DNA of 64,000 nucleotides from NVTR01 sp036480115. Lineage in GTDB: Bacteria; Pseudomonadota; Alphaproteobacteria; Rhodobacterales; Rhodobacteraceae. The stretch covers positions 1,860,001-1,924,000 of the forward strand of contig CBDDAE010000001.1 of assembly GCA_965224795.1 (NCBI GenBank), written 5' to 3'. Positions 8,374 through 16,442 of the stretch are shown here, piece by piece (position 1 is the first letter of the stretch; every line of letters starts with the position of its first letter). The notes below the pieces were generated by a model. The model made no database searches, was not told the DNA's origin, and saw only the letters and a program-made list of their open reading frames with translations. Both the position numbers and the translations under genes were made by a program.

Positions 8374-9923
8374 TCCGCGCCTGGCCGGGGCTGGTTGCCG
8401 CAGCTGTTGTTGTGGCACTAACCCTGGGCACGCTAGGTGCCGTGGCGCTGCGTTCCGAAGGCTTAGGTAGCCTTGGGCCATCGGATTGGGCGGCGCTGCG
8501 GTTTACGCTGATTCAGGCATTTCTTTCGGCTGTTATTAGTATTGTCGTTGCAGTACCGGTTGCGCGCGCCTTGGCACGACGTCAGTTCGTCGGGCGGGCT
8601 GCATTGATCACCTTACTGGGCGCGCCATTTATACTGCCGGTCATTGTTGCTGTGCTGGGATTGTTAGCCGTTTTTGGACGAAATGGCCTTGTTAGTATCT
8701 TATTTGGGTGGATTGGACTGGCACCAGTTCAGTTATATGGATTGCACGGCGTCGTATTGGCGCATGTGTTTTTCAACCTGCCATTGGCAACGCGCCTGAT
8801 ACTTCAAGGCTGGCTTTCAATTCCTTCTGAACGGTTCCGTTTGGCAGCATCACTTGGATTATGCGCAAGGGATGTTAACCGGGTATTCCAGCGCCCCATG
8901 CTGCGTGAGGTTTTACCCGGGGCCTTCATGCTGGTTTTCGTCATTTGCACCACCAGTTTTGCAGTCGCACTAACATTGGGCGGCGGTCCAAGGGCTACGA
9001 CAATAGAATTGGCGATCTATCAGGCGTTTCGATTTGATTTTGACCTGGGCCATGCCGCGATATTGGCGCTGTTGCAATTTGCAATTTGCGCCCTGGCAGC
9101 GCTGGCCATGCTTTGGGTGCAGATACCAAATGCCAGTGGCGTCGGGCTTGACCGGAATATTCAGCGTTGGGATGCTCAGGCCGGATTTCACAAGATTGCA
9201 GATATTGCCTGGATATCCATCGCGGCGGGCTTTTTGCTGCTGCCACTTGGCATGATCATCTGGCGGGGGATTGCCGGTTTGGTTGATTTGCCTCCGCAGA
9301 TTTTCGCAGCAGCGGGCAGGTCTGTTTTGGTGGCTTTGACATCGGCAGCACTAACGATTGTTCTGGGTCTGTCGCTGACCTTTGGCGTTGTTGGTCTGCG
9401 GTCACGTCGGGTCTTAGCAGGAAGTATGGAAAGCATCGGGTATCTGGCCATTGCTGCCTCGCCGTTGGTGATTGGGGTGGGATTGTTCATTTTGCTGTTC
9501 CCTATTGTCAATCCGGTGGTCATTGCCTTGCCGTTGACGGCGGTGGTGAATGCGTTGATGGCGCTACCGTTCGTTTTGCGAATGCTGGTTCCGGCTGTGG
9601 GTCAGATTGAAAGCCAGTTTGGCAGGTTGGCGGATAGCCTGGGATTGATAGGTTGGGCGCGGGTTTCACGCCTGCATTTACCACGCCTGCGTCGCCCGTT
9701 GGGGTTTTCGGCTGGACTGGCAGCGGCACTTTCCATGGGTGATCTGGGGGTGATCGCGCTATTTTCTGACCCTGATCGGGCGACATTGCCATTGCAAATG
9801 TATCGGTTGATGGCGGGGTACCGTATGGAAACAGCGGCAGGTGCTGCACTGCTATTACTGATACTTTCACTGCTGCTATTTTGGATATTTGACCGGGGAG
9901 GGCGGGTTGATGTTGACGCTTGA
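8349..9923 (+). CDS. thiP: thiamine ABC transporter permease
   Basis: Inner-membrane permease of the thiamine importer, 524 residues, a fusion of two binding-protein-dependent permease modules (about 12 helices in total). Both halves show the EAA-loop region that contacts the ATPase: SLGLCARDVNRVFQRPMLR in the first and SLGLIGWARVSRLHLPRLR in the second. The start overlaps the end of thiB by 25 bases, and its end overlaps thiQ, giving a tightly coupled thiBPQ operon under one TPP riboswitch. Confidence 0.95.
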   Translation: MANRTQSIIRAWPGLVAAAVVVALTLGTLGAVALRSEGLGSLGPSDWAALRFTLIQAFLSAVISIVVAVPVARALARRQFVGRAALITLLGAPFILPVIVAVLGLLAVFGRNGLVSILFGWIGLAPVQLYGLHGVVLAHVFFNLPLATRLILQGWLSIPSERFRLAASLGLCARDVNRVFQRPMLREVLPGAFMLVFVICTTSFAVALTLGGGPRATTIELAIYQAFRFDFDLGHAAILALLQFAICALAALAMLWVQIPNASGVGLDRNIQRWDAQAGFHKIADIAWISIAAGFLLLPLGMIIWRGIAGLVDLPPQIFAAAGRSVLVALTSAALTIVLGLSLTFGVVGLRSRRVLAGSMESIGYLAIAASPLVIGVGLFILLFPIVNPVVIALPLTAVVNALMALPFVLRMLVPAVGQIESQFGRLADSLGLIGWARVSRLHLPRLRRPLGFSAGLAAALSMGDLGVIALFSDPDRATLPLQMYRLMAGYRMETAAGAALLLLILSLLLFWIFDRGGRVDVDA

Positions 9924-10611
9924 GGGGATGGAACACCAACAGGACAGCTTTCATCTTTCAGCCAGTTTCAGTCTTGAAACAGGCACGACAACAGCCGTTA
10001 TTGGCCCGTCTGGTGGCGGGAAATCTACGCTGTTGAATTGTATCGCCGGGTTTGCCAAGCCACGACGGGGGCGGGTAATTTGGAACGGTGAAGAACTTAG
10101 TGCTCTAAACCCCGGAGAGCGGCCGATTTCCAGTGTGTTTCAGGACAACAACCTATTTCCTCACATGAGCTGCTTTGAAAATGTGGCTATCGGTCTGCGC
10201 CCCTCGTTGCGGCTAACAGGGGATGAAACGGCGCAGGTTCGTACGGCCTTGATCAGAGTGGGTTTGGCCGAATTGTCGGATCGCAAACCAGCGGCCCTGT
10301 CAGGTGGGCAGCAAAGCCGGGTGGCGTTGGCGCGGGTCTTAGTGCGGCAGCGGCCCTTGTTGTTGCTGGATGAACCCTTTGCCGCCTTGGGGCCGGCGCT
10401 GCGCGGAGAAATGCTGGATTTGGTGGCAGAGCTTGCAGCGGTAAGCAGGGCAACATTGTTGATGGTGACCCATGATCCGTCAGATGCAAAACGCATCGCC
10501 CAGCAAACAATTTTTGTTGAGGCAGGAAAGGTACATCCCCCTGTTGCGACATTGGATTTATTCGCTGCTCCGCCAAAGGCTTTGGAGCAATATCTGGGCG
10601 TTGACCAATAG
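9910..10611 (+). CDS. thiQ: thiamine ABC transporter ATP-binding protein
   Basis: ATPase of the thiamine importer, 233 residues, about the usual ThiQ size. Walker A is GPSGGGKST (about residues 31-39), the Q-loop region VFQDNNLFPHMS, the ABC signature LSGGQQSRVALAR, Walker B LLLLDEPFAALGP, and the H-loop MVTHD. The ATG at 9910 is preferred because GGGGAGGG lies seven to fourteen bases upstream; a TTG 21 bases earlier is possible. It overlaps thiP by 14 bases. A bidirectional terminator follows. Confidence 0.95.
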   Translation: MLTLEGMEHQQDSFHLSASFSLETGTTTAVIGPSGGGKSTLLNCIAGFAKPRRGRVIWNGEELSALNPGERPISSVFQDNNLFPHMSCFENVAIGLRPSLRLTGDETAQVRTALIRVGLAELSDRKPAALSGGQQSRVALARVLVRQRPLLLLDEPFAALGPALRGEMLDLVAELAAVSRATLLMVTHDPSDAKRIAQQTIFVEAGKVHPPVATLDLFAAPPKALEQYLGVDQ

Positions 10612-10619
10612 AACCGGCC

Positions 10620-10652
10620 AAAAAAGACGCGCCCTGAAAGGCGCGCATTTTT
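10620..10652. terminator. bidirectional rho-independent terminator between thiQ and petC
   Basis: CGCGCC (10628-10633), loop CTGAAA, GGCGCG (10640-10645), followed by ATTTTT on the plus strand. On the minus strand the same stem is followed by a T-run, the complement of A 10620-10625. It sits between the convergent thiQ and petC stops and can end both operons. Confidence 0.85.
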
Positions 10653-10670
10653 GAAGTTTTTTGGATGCGA

Positions 10671-11453
10671 TCAGGTTTCGGTCTTGTTCTTGATCGGCTT
10701 CCAAAGGCGTTTGTTGGTCAGGTACAGCAGCACCGACAACAGCGTCAGGAAAGTTACCGCCAAAAAGCCAACCCGCTTTCGCACCATCATCTTGGGTTCC
10801 GCGGTCCACATCAGGAAGGCGGCAACATCTTCGGCCTCATGGTGCAGGTCATTGGAATGACCGTCGGCATATTCCACATCTTCACCAAACAACGGCTGCG
10901 CCATCGCGATTTTACCACCGCCGAAAATTGGGTTTTCGTAAAAAGTGGATCCGGCTTCTTCTATTTCTTCGCCGGTATATCCAGTCAGGACCGCAACGAT
11001 GTATTCCGGACCGCCAATGCCTTTAAACAATTGGTTTATCCCCAAAGCGTAAGGGCCATGAAAACCTGCACGTGCCTTGGCCATCAGGCTAAGATCCGGG
11101 GCCTCTGGCAAGCCGCTGGCGGGGAAGTTATCTGTAGGCAAAGCTGCGCGAAAATCGTCTAAGTCGGCGTCAAACACTTCCCACTGCGCGGCATAGGCGC
11201 GAACTTCGGCATCGGTGTAGCCAAGATCGCCGACGGTACGCAGCGGCACGTATTTCAGACCATGACAGGCTGAGCAAACTTCAGTGTAGACTTGTAGTCC
11301 GCGTTGCAACTGCATCTGATCCCATTTGCCAAACGGGCCATCAAACGCAAATTTTATATTCTCGACTTTGCCGCCACCGTGGTCCTGGGCAAATGCCCCG
11401 CCCAGGGTCAGCAACAACGCCGAAAAGGCGGAAAGGAGGGTGTTCTTGATCAT
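10671..11453 (-). CDS. petC: cytochrome c1 of the bc1 complex
   Basis: Membrane-anchored cytochrome c1 that passes electrons from the Rieske centre to soluble or membrane cytochrome c. The 260-residue protein has a signal peptide (ending GGAFAQD), the haem-binding CSACH at about residues 60-64, a later methionine-containing MAQPLFGED segment providing the axial ligand region, and a C-terminal anchor helix (FLAVTFLTLLSVLLYLTNKRLW). The ATG at 11453 follows GAGAGGA by eight bases and is chosen over an ATG 18 bases upstream that overlaps petB. Last gene of petABC. Confidence 0.95.
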   Translation of the reverse strand: MIKNTLLSAFSALLLTLGGAFAQDHGGGKVENIKFAFDGPFGKWDQMQLQRGLQVYTEVCSACHGLKYVPLRTVGDLGYTDAEVRAYAAQWEVFDADLDDFRAALPTDNFPASGLPEAPDLSLMAKARAGFHGPYALGINQLFKGIGGPEYIVAVLTGYTGEEIEEAGSTFYENPIFGGGKIAMAQPLFGEDVEYADGHSNDLHHEAEDVAAFLMWTAEPKMMVRKRVGFLAVTFLTLLSVLLYLTNKRLWKPIKNKTET

Positions 11454-11467
11454 CTGTTGATCCTCTC

Positions 11468-12790
11468 TCACTCAGCCGGCGTCTGTGAAGACGGGTAGTG
11501 ATTGTTAAAGTCTTGTTCGATTGTGTCCGGCAATGGCAATGGTTTTTCAAACACACCCAGAAGTGGCAGAATGATTAAGAAATAGGCAAACCAATAAGCT
11601 GACCCGATTAGCGCGATGGTGCCATAGATTCCTTCCGCCGGCTGCGCGCCGCACCACATCAAAACGATGAAGTCGATAACCAGCAGATAGAACCACCAGC
11701 GGAACATCGGGCGATATGTGCCCGAGCGTACCGTTGATGTATCTGTCCAGGGTACCAGCGCCATAACCAGAATTGATCCGAACATGGCGAACACACCAAA
11801 CACTTTGGCGTCGATGATGCCGCCGGTGACAAAACTGACCAGCTGAACGGCCCACACATCGGCAGTAAAGGCCCGCAGGATGGCGTAGAACGGCAGATAG
11901 TACCATTCCGGCACAATGTGTTCAGGTGTGACCAGCGGGTTGGCTTCGATGTAGTTGTCCGGATGGCCAAGGTAGTTTGGCATGAAGCCGACCACCGCAA
12001 AGAAAATCACCAAAATGACGCAAAGCGCAAACACATCTTTAATCACGAAATAGGGCCAGAATGGCAGCGTATCTTTTTCCACTTCGGCCTTGGATTTTGT
12101 GCGTACATCAACACCGGACGGGTTGTTGTTGCCCGTTGTATGGAATGCCCAAATATGGACGACAACCAAAGCGGCGATGATGAATGGCAACAGGTAGTGC
12201 AATGAGAAAAAGCGGTTCAGCGTAGCGTTATCTACAGCCGGTCCACCTAACAGCCAAGTCTGGATGGCTTCGCCGACAAAGGGAATGGCACCAAACAGGC
12301 CGGTGATCACAGTAGCACCCCAAAATGACATCTGCCCCCAAGGTAATACATAACCAAGAAAACCTGTGGCCATCATTGCCAGATAGATCAGCATACCTAT
12401 GATCCATGTTACTTCACGTGGGGATTTATAGGACCCGTAGTAAAGACCACGGAAGATGTGGACATAAACTGCAAAAAAGAACAGCGCCGCACCGTTCATA
12501 TGGACATATCGCAACATTGCGCCGCCATTTACGTTGCGCATAATATGCTCGATGGACGCGAACGCCATGTCAACATGGGGGGTGTAATGCATGGCCAGCA
12601 CAATGCCAGTAACGATTTGCAATACTAGGCAAAAGGCCAAAACTATGCCCCAAATCCACCACCAGTTCAGGTTTTTCGGGGTTGGGATCATTAACGTCCC
12701 GTGCAGCAAGCCCACAATTGGTAGCCGCTCATGTAACCATTTCTCAAACCCTGTTTTGGGCTCGTATTTATCGTGTGGAATTCCAGACAT
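11468..12790 (-). CDS. petB: cytochrome b of the bc1 complex
   Basis: Di-haem membrane core of ubiquinol:cytochrome c oxidoreductase; oxidises quinol at Qo and reduces quinone at Qi. The 440-residue length with eight helices is typical of Rhodobacterales. Motifs include HMNGAALFF and HIFRGLYYGS (haem-ligand helix B region), GYVLPWGQMSFWGATV, the Qo-site PEWY (in VPEWYYLPFYAILRA) and haem-ligand helix D HYLLPFIIAALVVVH. Located between petA and petC, all on the minus strand. Confidence 0.97.
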   Translation of the reverse strand: MSGIPHDKYEPKTGFEKWLHERLPIVGLLHGTLMIPTPKNLNWWWIWGIVLAFCLVLQIVTGIVLAMHYTPHVDMAFASIEHIMRNVNGGAMLRYVHMNGAALFFFAVYVHIFRGLYYGSYKSPREVTWIIGMLIYLAMMATGFLGYVLPWGQMSFWGATVITGLFGAIPFVGEAIQTWLLGGPAVDNATLNRFFSLHYLLPFIIAALVVVHIWAFHTTGNNNPSGVDVRTKSKAEVEKDTLPFWPYFVIKDVFALCVILVIFFAVVGFMPNYLGHPDNYIEANPLVTPEHIVPEWYYLPFYAILRAFTADVWAVQLVSFVTGGIIDAKVFGVFAMFGSILVMALVPWTDTSTVRSGTYRPMFRWWFYLLVIDFIVLMWCGAQPAEGIYGTIALIGSAYWFAYFLIILPLLGVFEKPLPLPDTIEQDFNNHYPSSQTPAE

Positions 12791-12800
12791 TATACGTTCC

Positions 12801-13364
12801 CTATCCTAAAATCAGAGTGTCGGCATCTTCAAAGCGAGCGACGGGCACGGGAAGATTTTCGGGTGCCGGTCCTTTGCGGATCCGGCCTGCTGTATCGTAG
12901 TGCGATCCATGGCAAGGGCAAAACCAGCCACCAAAATCACCGGTTTCACCGCCAATGGGAACGCAGCCAAGGTGGGTACAAACCCCCATCATCACCAGCC
13001 ATTCACCACTTTCATCCATTGCACGGTTTTCATCGGTTGCAGGAGCACCGTCCAGGCCATTGGCGTTGCGGGCATCACCATCGCTAAGGTCAGCCAGATC
13101 AACAGCGCGCGCGGCAGTTATTTCAGCTTCAGTACGCCGTCGAATAAAAACCGGTTTACCGCGCCATTTTTGCGTTAGTTGTGTCCCCGGTTCTATCCCG
13201 GAAATATCAACCCGGATCGAAGACAGCGCCTGCACATCTGCAGAAGGGTTCATTTGGTTGACCAGGGGCCAAACAGCGGCACCGGTGGCGACTGTTCCTG
13301 CACCCGCTGTGGCGTAGTACAAAAAATCGCGCCGGGTACCTTGGTGTTCGTCTGTATGGGACAA
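12801..13364 (-). CDS. petA: Rieske iron-sulfur subunit of the bc1 complex
   Basis: The [2Fe-2S] protein that takes the first electron from quinol and shuttles between cytochromes b and c1. I choose a TTG start at 13364: GGAGAG lies seven bases upstream, the N-terminus then reads (M)SHTDEHQGTRRDFLYYATAG like Rhodobacter proteins, and the 187-residue length puts the ligands at C129/H131 and C149/H152 and the disulfide at C134/C151, the known Rhodobacter numbering. An ATG 18 bases upstream is less likely. The TRRDFLYY leader is an uncleaved Tat-dependent anchor. First gene of petABC; upstream is a roughly 240-base divergent region. Confidence 0.96.
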   Translation of the reverse strand: MSHTDEHQGTRRDFLYYATAGAGTVATGAAVWPLVNQMNPSADVQALSSIRVDISGIEPGTQLTQKWRGKPVFIRRRTEAEITAARAVDLADLSDGDARNANGLDGAPATDENRAMDESGEWLVMMGVCTHLGCVPIGGETGDFGGWFCPCHGSHYDTAGRIRKGPAPENLPVPVARFEDADTLILG

Positions 13365-13463
13365 GGGGCGTCTCTCCATCATTGACCGTTCAGAATCGGT
13401 CTGAAACCTATATAGGCAGCAGTATTAAGCAGCCATCAATTTTGGCTTTTAACGGTGCAATTC

Positions 13464-13480
13464 GTCCGCGTCCAGCGGAC
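13464..13480. other. hairpin in the petA / outer-membrane-protein divergent region
   Basis: GTCCGC (13464-13469), loop GTCCA, GCGGAC (13475-13480). It is a perfect 6-bp inverted repeat in the intergenic region 13365-13624 between the divergent petA and barrel genes. It could be an operator or leader hairpin; no known site is recognised. Confidence 0.3.
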
Positions 13481-13624
13481 ATTCCAGCGCAGTAGGGGGC
13501 CAAATGTCGCGCCGAACGGCAACAATTTGCTAATAACCGGTCTTTAACGAATTTGTTTGAAGTTTGACGGCGTAATGATATTTTAGTGTGGGGGCGACGC
13601 CATATGGCTACAGGAGCAGCTTTT

Positions 13625-14272
13625 ATGCGCCAGATGCTCTCGGTTTTTGCCCTATTTGTAACCACATCTGTCGGTGCGGCCGAGAAGGCCGAGCTTAGCT
13701 TTAATGGCGGCTTGCGCACAGCTACTGAAGGCGTGGTTTCTGGAATCAATCCCGTCGACGCGGGAAACTTTGAGTCACTACAATCCTGGCGCATTCAATC
13801 GTCAGATGCGCCCATGCAATTTGGTATGCGCATAACTTGGTGGCAAAATCAGTCACAGGGCTGGGGATTTGATCTAAACAGTTCAAACTTGCGCGCGGGC
13901 AGTAACCCCTTAGGTGCAAACGGGTTCGAGTTACTTGAATCTGCAAATAGAATCAACTTGTTAACAGTAAACACCTATCGAAAACTAAAACCGCTTGGCG
14001 GCCTTCGTCCCTATCTGGGTGCGGGTCTTGGCGTGTCTATTCCAAGGGTTGAATTTAGTTCCGGTGCGCGGCGGATTTCGCAGTTTCAGCTGAACGGACC
14101 TGCGGTTCAATTGATAGCCGGAGCAAGTTATCGGTTAAACAATAGCTTATCTGTATATGGCGAATACAACAGTAGCTACGGTTTGAATGGTGCAGATTTG
14201 ACCAATGGGGAAAGCTTGAACGCCATCACCAGAAACGGCGGCTTGAACATTGGTCTTAGCTTGGGTTTCTAG
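13625..14272 (+). CDS. outer-membrane beta-barrel protein
   Basis: Predicted small outer-membrane barrel, 215 residues from the ATG at 13625 (AGGAG eight bases upstream). It has a signal peptide (MRQMLSVFALFVTTSVGAA) followed by alternating hydrophobic/polar strands, the PYLGAGLGV strand-turn typical of OmpA/OmpW/LpxQ-like eight-stranded barrels, and a terminal phenylalanine (LSLGF) that serves as the BAM recognition residue. Might be a structural porin-like protein or a lipid A oxidase relative; no catalytic residues can be assigned with confidence. Diverges from petA. Confidence 0.7.
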   Translation: MRQMLSVFALFVTTSVGAAEKAELSFNGGLRTATEGVVSGINPVDAGNFESLQSWRIQSSDAPMQFGMRITWWQNQSQGWGFDLNSSNLRAGSNPLGANGFELLESANRINLLTVNTYRKLKPLGGLRPYLGAGLGVSIPRVEFSSGARRISQFQLNGPAVQLIAGASYRLNNSLSVYGEYNSSYGLNGADLTNGESLNAITRNGGLNIGLSLGF

Positions 14273-14309
14273 CGGTAAAAGCGCTGTTAAGGGCAGCGAA
14301 TCGGTCTGC

Positions 14310-14588
14310 CTATAATTTGCGAATTCGAACCCTACCCAAGGCCGTCAGATCAATTTCAATGCCAGGTCCGTCATTTCCAAACCGGATCACGCGCTTGTAA
14401 CGTCCGGTACCATTTAATTGGTCAGCTTGCTTACGAAGGCTGATTCCTTCGTTAACGTCATCCATCGCGTCTTCACCGCGCTGATCGTAAAAACCGCGAT
14501 TTGCACGGCGTGTTACGGCGTAGGTGGCGACGGCAACAACACCATAGCGCAGTGCAATTCCAGCGATCGGGGCAAGTGGAAGCGGCAT
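14310..14588 (-). CDS. conserved small protein of unknown function
   Basis: A 92-residue protein with a good ribosome site (TAGGAG six bases before ATG). The first 25 residues form one hydrophobic helix (PLPLAPIAGIALRYGVVAVATYAV) followed by arginines, suggesting a single-pass anchor with a cytosolic tail rich in charged residues and ending GRVRIRKL. I do not recognise a family. It stands alone between two convergent/tandem units and resembles small hypothetical proteins found in marine Rhodobacterales. Confidence 0.6.
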   Translation of the reverse strand: MPLPLAPIAGIALRYGVVAVATYAVTRRANRGFYDQRGEDAMDDVNEGISLRKQADQLNGTGRYKRVIRFGNDGPGIEIDLTALGRVRIRKL

Positions 14589-14642
14589 TGTATTCTCCTA
14601 CTAACTTACTGAAACGTAGGAAGTCAGCGCCGTATTGTCCAC

Positions 14643-15266
14643 TCAGACCTTTGGAGGATCTAACATTAATGCAGCCAAAGCCTGGGTTTCCAGGCCAATT
14701 CCATCAGAACTAACCTTAGTGGCAGCGGCCCGGCGCGCATTTTCCGGTTTGTTCTGCCCAAGTTTCCAGGTGCCGTCTATTTCACTGATATTCAGGCGAA
14801 AAGGTACAATCATACGCATCATTTTGCCTAGGGTTGTTGGGTCCATTTTTGAACTTGTCCAAACTGGTTTTGGTTCAAGACGTTCTTCAAAATTTTCGGA
14901 AAGCCTATCCAAAATGCCGCCAAGTTCGCTTTCCGGCAATTTAGTAATGGAGCCGCGAATATGCACTGCTACATAGTTCCAGGTGGGAACCTGATCCTGC
15001 ACTTCGTACCAGTCAGGGGAAATATAGCTGTCGGGACCCATTGTCGAAATTACCGCGGGGGACAGCCCACTATACTGTCTAACAATGGGATTTGACCGCA
15101 TCAGGTGAAAATCAACAATTTGCTTGGCCGCATCAATCACAAACGGAATATGGGCCAAAACTGGCGCCGGTTCAGCGTTTAAGGCGAGTGTTCCAAACCC
15201 ACGTTTTTGTGCGAATGCGGTATTGGCAACTTCATTGGATTTGCGAAAAATTGGGTTGGGATGCAT
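14643..15266 (-). CDS. PaiB-type FMN-binding negative regulator
   Basis: PaiB family protein, 207 residues: split-barrel flavin-binding fold, named after a Bacillus repressor of sporulation and protease genes. It starts MHPNPIFRKSNEVANTAFAQKRGFGTL as is typical for the family, with LAHIPF and the TWNYVAVHIRG strand seen in all members. Function in proteobacteria is not established; it may act as an FMN-dependent enzyme rather than a regulator. No operon partner is apparent. Confidence 0.85.
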   Translation of the reverse strand: MHPNPIFRKSNEVANTAFAQKRGFGTLALNAEPAPVLAHIPFVIDAAKQIVDFHLMRSNPIVRQYSGLSPAVISTMGPDSYISPDWYEVQDQVPTWNYVAVHIRGSITKLPESELGGILDRLSENFEERLEPKPVWTSSKMDPTTLGKMMRMIVPFRLNISEIDGTWKLGQNKPENARRAAATKVSSDGIGLETQALAALMLDPPKV

Positions 15267-15343
15267 TTGCGCACCGTTTTCAGAAATGGACCAAAATTAT
15301 TTGCGCCCATTTCTGACTTTTTACAAGCTGTAATGCTGGCAAG

Positions 15344-15604
15344 TTACCACATTGAAACAATGCCAATTGCCGTTGTTCCGGTTTGGCGGATTTTCAAGGT
15401 CCGCAGCGCCAAAATACTACCGCCCTGAATATTCTGGAAAGTCGCAATCTGACCACTTTGCATTTCGACTGAAATATCCCCGGATTGCCCAACATAGATT
15501 GCGCGTGAGACATTGCTTAGGGGTAAGGTGTCACTTGGAGTAATCTCTTGTGCATTTGAAGCAGGTGATGTCAGCGTTGCAGAAAAGTCTTTGAAAATAT
15601 CCAT
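15344..15604 (-). CDS. spike base protein, RCAP_Rcc01079-like (gene transfer agent type), orphan
   Basis: An 86-residue protein from the ATG at 15604. The pattern IxPSDTLPLSNVSRAIYVGQSGDI, then GSILALR and GTTAIGIVSMW at the C-terminus matches small head-spike base proteins related to Rhodobacter capsulatus GTA gene rcc01079, a beta-rich capsid decoration protein. Identification is from recall of the family pattern, not a search. No other phage or GTA gene is near: PaiB lies on one side and the imuA mutasome on the other. In R. capsulatus the gene also lies outside the main GTA cluster, next to a spike fibre gene that is not visible here. An in-frame start 63 bases upstream is possible. Confidence 0.65.
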   Translation of the reverse strand: MDIFKDFSATLTSPASNAQEITPSDTLPLSNVSRAIYVGQSGDISVEMQSGQIATFQNIQGGSILALRTLKIRQTGTTAIGIVSMW

Positions 15605-15890
15605 TATTAATCCCGTTTCCAACAGACCGACACAGAAATTCCGACAGGCAGGCGCCTGGTCAGTCATGTCTCAAATGTTTGCAAATATGTGCTGGTCAGC
15701 AATGGCTTTCCGACACAGGAAGTTGTGTCTTATGAAATCAAAACTAATATCTGATTAACATAACACGCCCGGCCGCTGATTTTATAACAGAACCCTCACA
15801 AAGGGCAGGAACCGGACATTCGTTTCAGTTGGCTGCCATGACCGCTTTGTACTTGCAGGAATGTATGTTTTGTGTAGTTTTTATGGCTAT

Positions 15891-16442
15891 ATGAGCGATT
15901 TTTCAGCAGTGTACCCTCTTAAATCTGGCCGAACACATGAGGTGTGCGGCGCCGGTGCGCAGTTTTTTGCCGTCGCGATAGCTGCACAGTTCGAAGCTCA
16001 ATTTCTGTGGGTTCGAGAGCAGTGGCGCACGGAGAAACTTAATCCAACTGGTTTTGTTGAATTTCTCTCTCCTGAAGGTCTTTTGACCGCGTCCGCTAAA
16101 AATCAAAATGAGGTTCTTGCCGTTGCGGAAGAAAGCCTGCGATCAGGCGTTGTCCCGCTTGTCGTGATGGAGTTAAACAACCAGCTTGATCTCATCGCAG
16201 GGCGGCGGTTGCAACTAGCAGCGAAGACAGGTGAATCTACCGCCCTTGCCATTATCTCCGAAAAGATGGGCAGCAATGCTGCCGAAACGCGTTGGCGCTG
16301 TAGCCCTCTGTTTGATCCGAACGACTCGACTCTCCAGCGTTGGGAACTTATTAAGAACAAAACAGGAACACTAGGTGTCTGGAATGTTCGATGGTCTGCA
16401 TCGTCGCGTCGTATCAATGTGGTTTCCGAGGCTGGCATCTGA
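15891..16442 (+). CDS. imuA: ImuA, mutasome RecA-like accessory protein
   Basis: Accessory protein of the ImuA-ImuB-DnaE2 translesion mutasome; a RecA/SulA-related fold of about 183 residues. The sequence shows GAGAQFFAVAIAAQFEAQFLWV, VLAVAEESLRSGVVPLVVMEL and LIAGRRLQLAAKTGESTALAII, the expected order for alphaproteobacterial ImuA. The start is uncertain: ATG 15891 lacks a clear ribosome site, and an ATG at 15861 sits directly behind AGGA. The end overlaps imuB. No convincing LexA box was found upstream by eye. Confidence 0.85.
   Translation: MSDFSAVYPLKSGRTHEVCGAGAQFFAVAIAAQFEAQFLWVREQWRTEKLNPTGFVEFLSPEGLLTASAKNQNEVLAVAEESLRSGVVPLVVMELNNQLDLIAGRRLQLAAKTGESTALAIISEKMGSNAAETRWRCSPLFDPNDSTLQRWELIKNKTGTLGVWNVRWSASSRRINVVSEAGI

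Noticed and set aside
15785..15815. LexA box upstream of imuA
   Set aside because: GAAC repeats exist but at 15-base spacing instead of 7; no GTTC-N7-GTTC was found.
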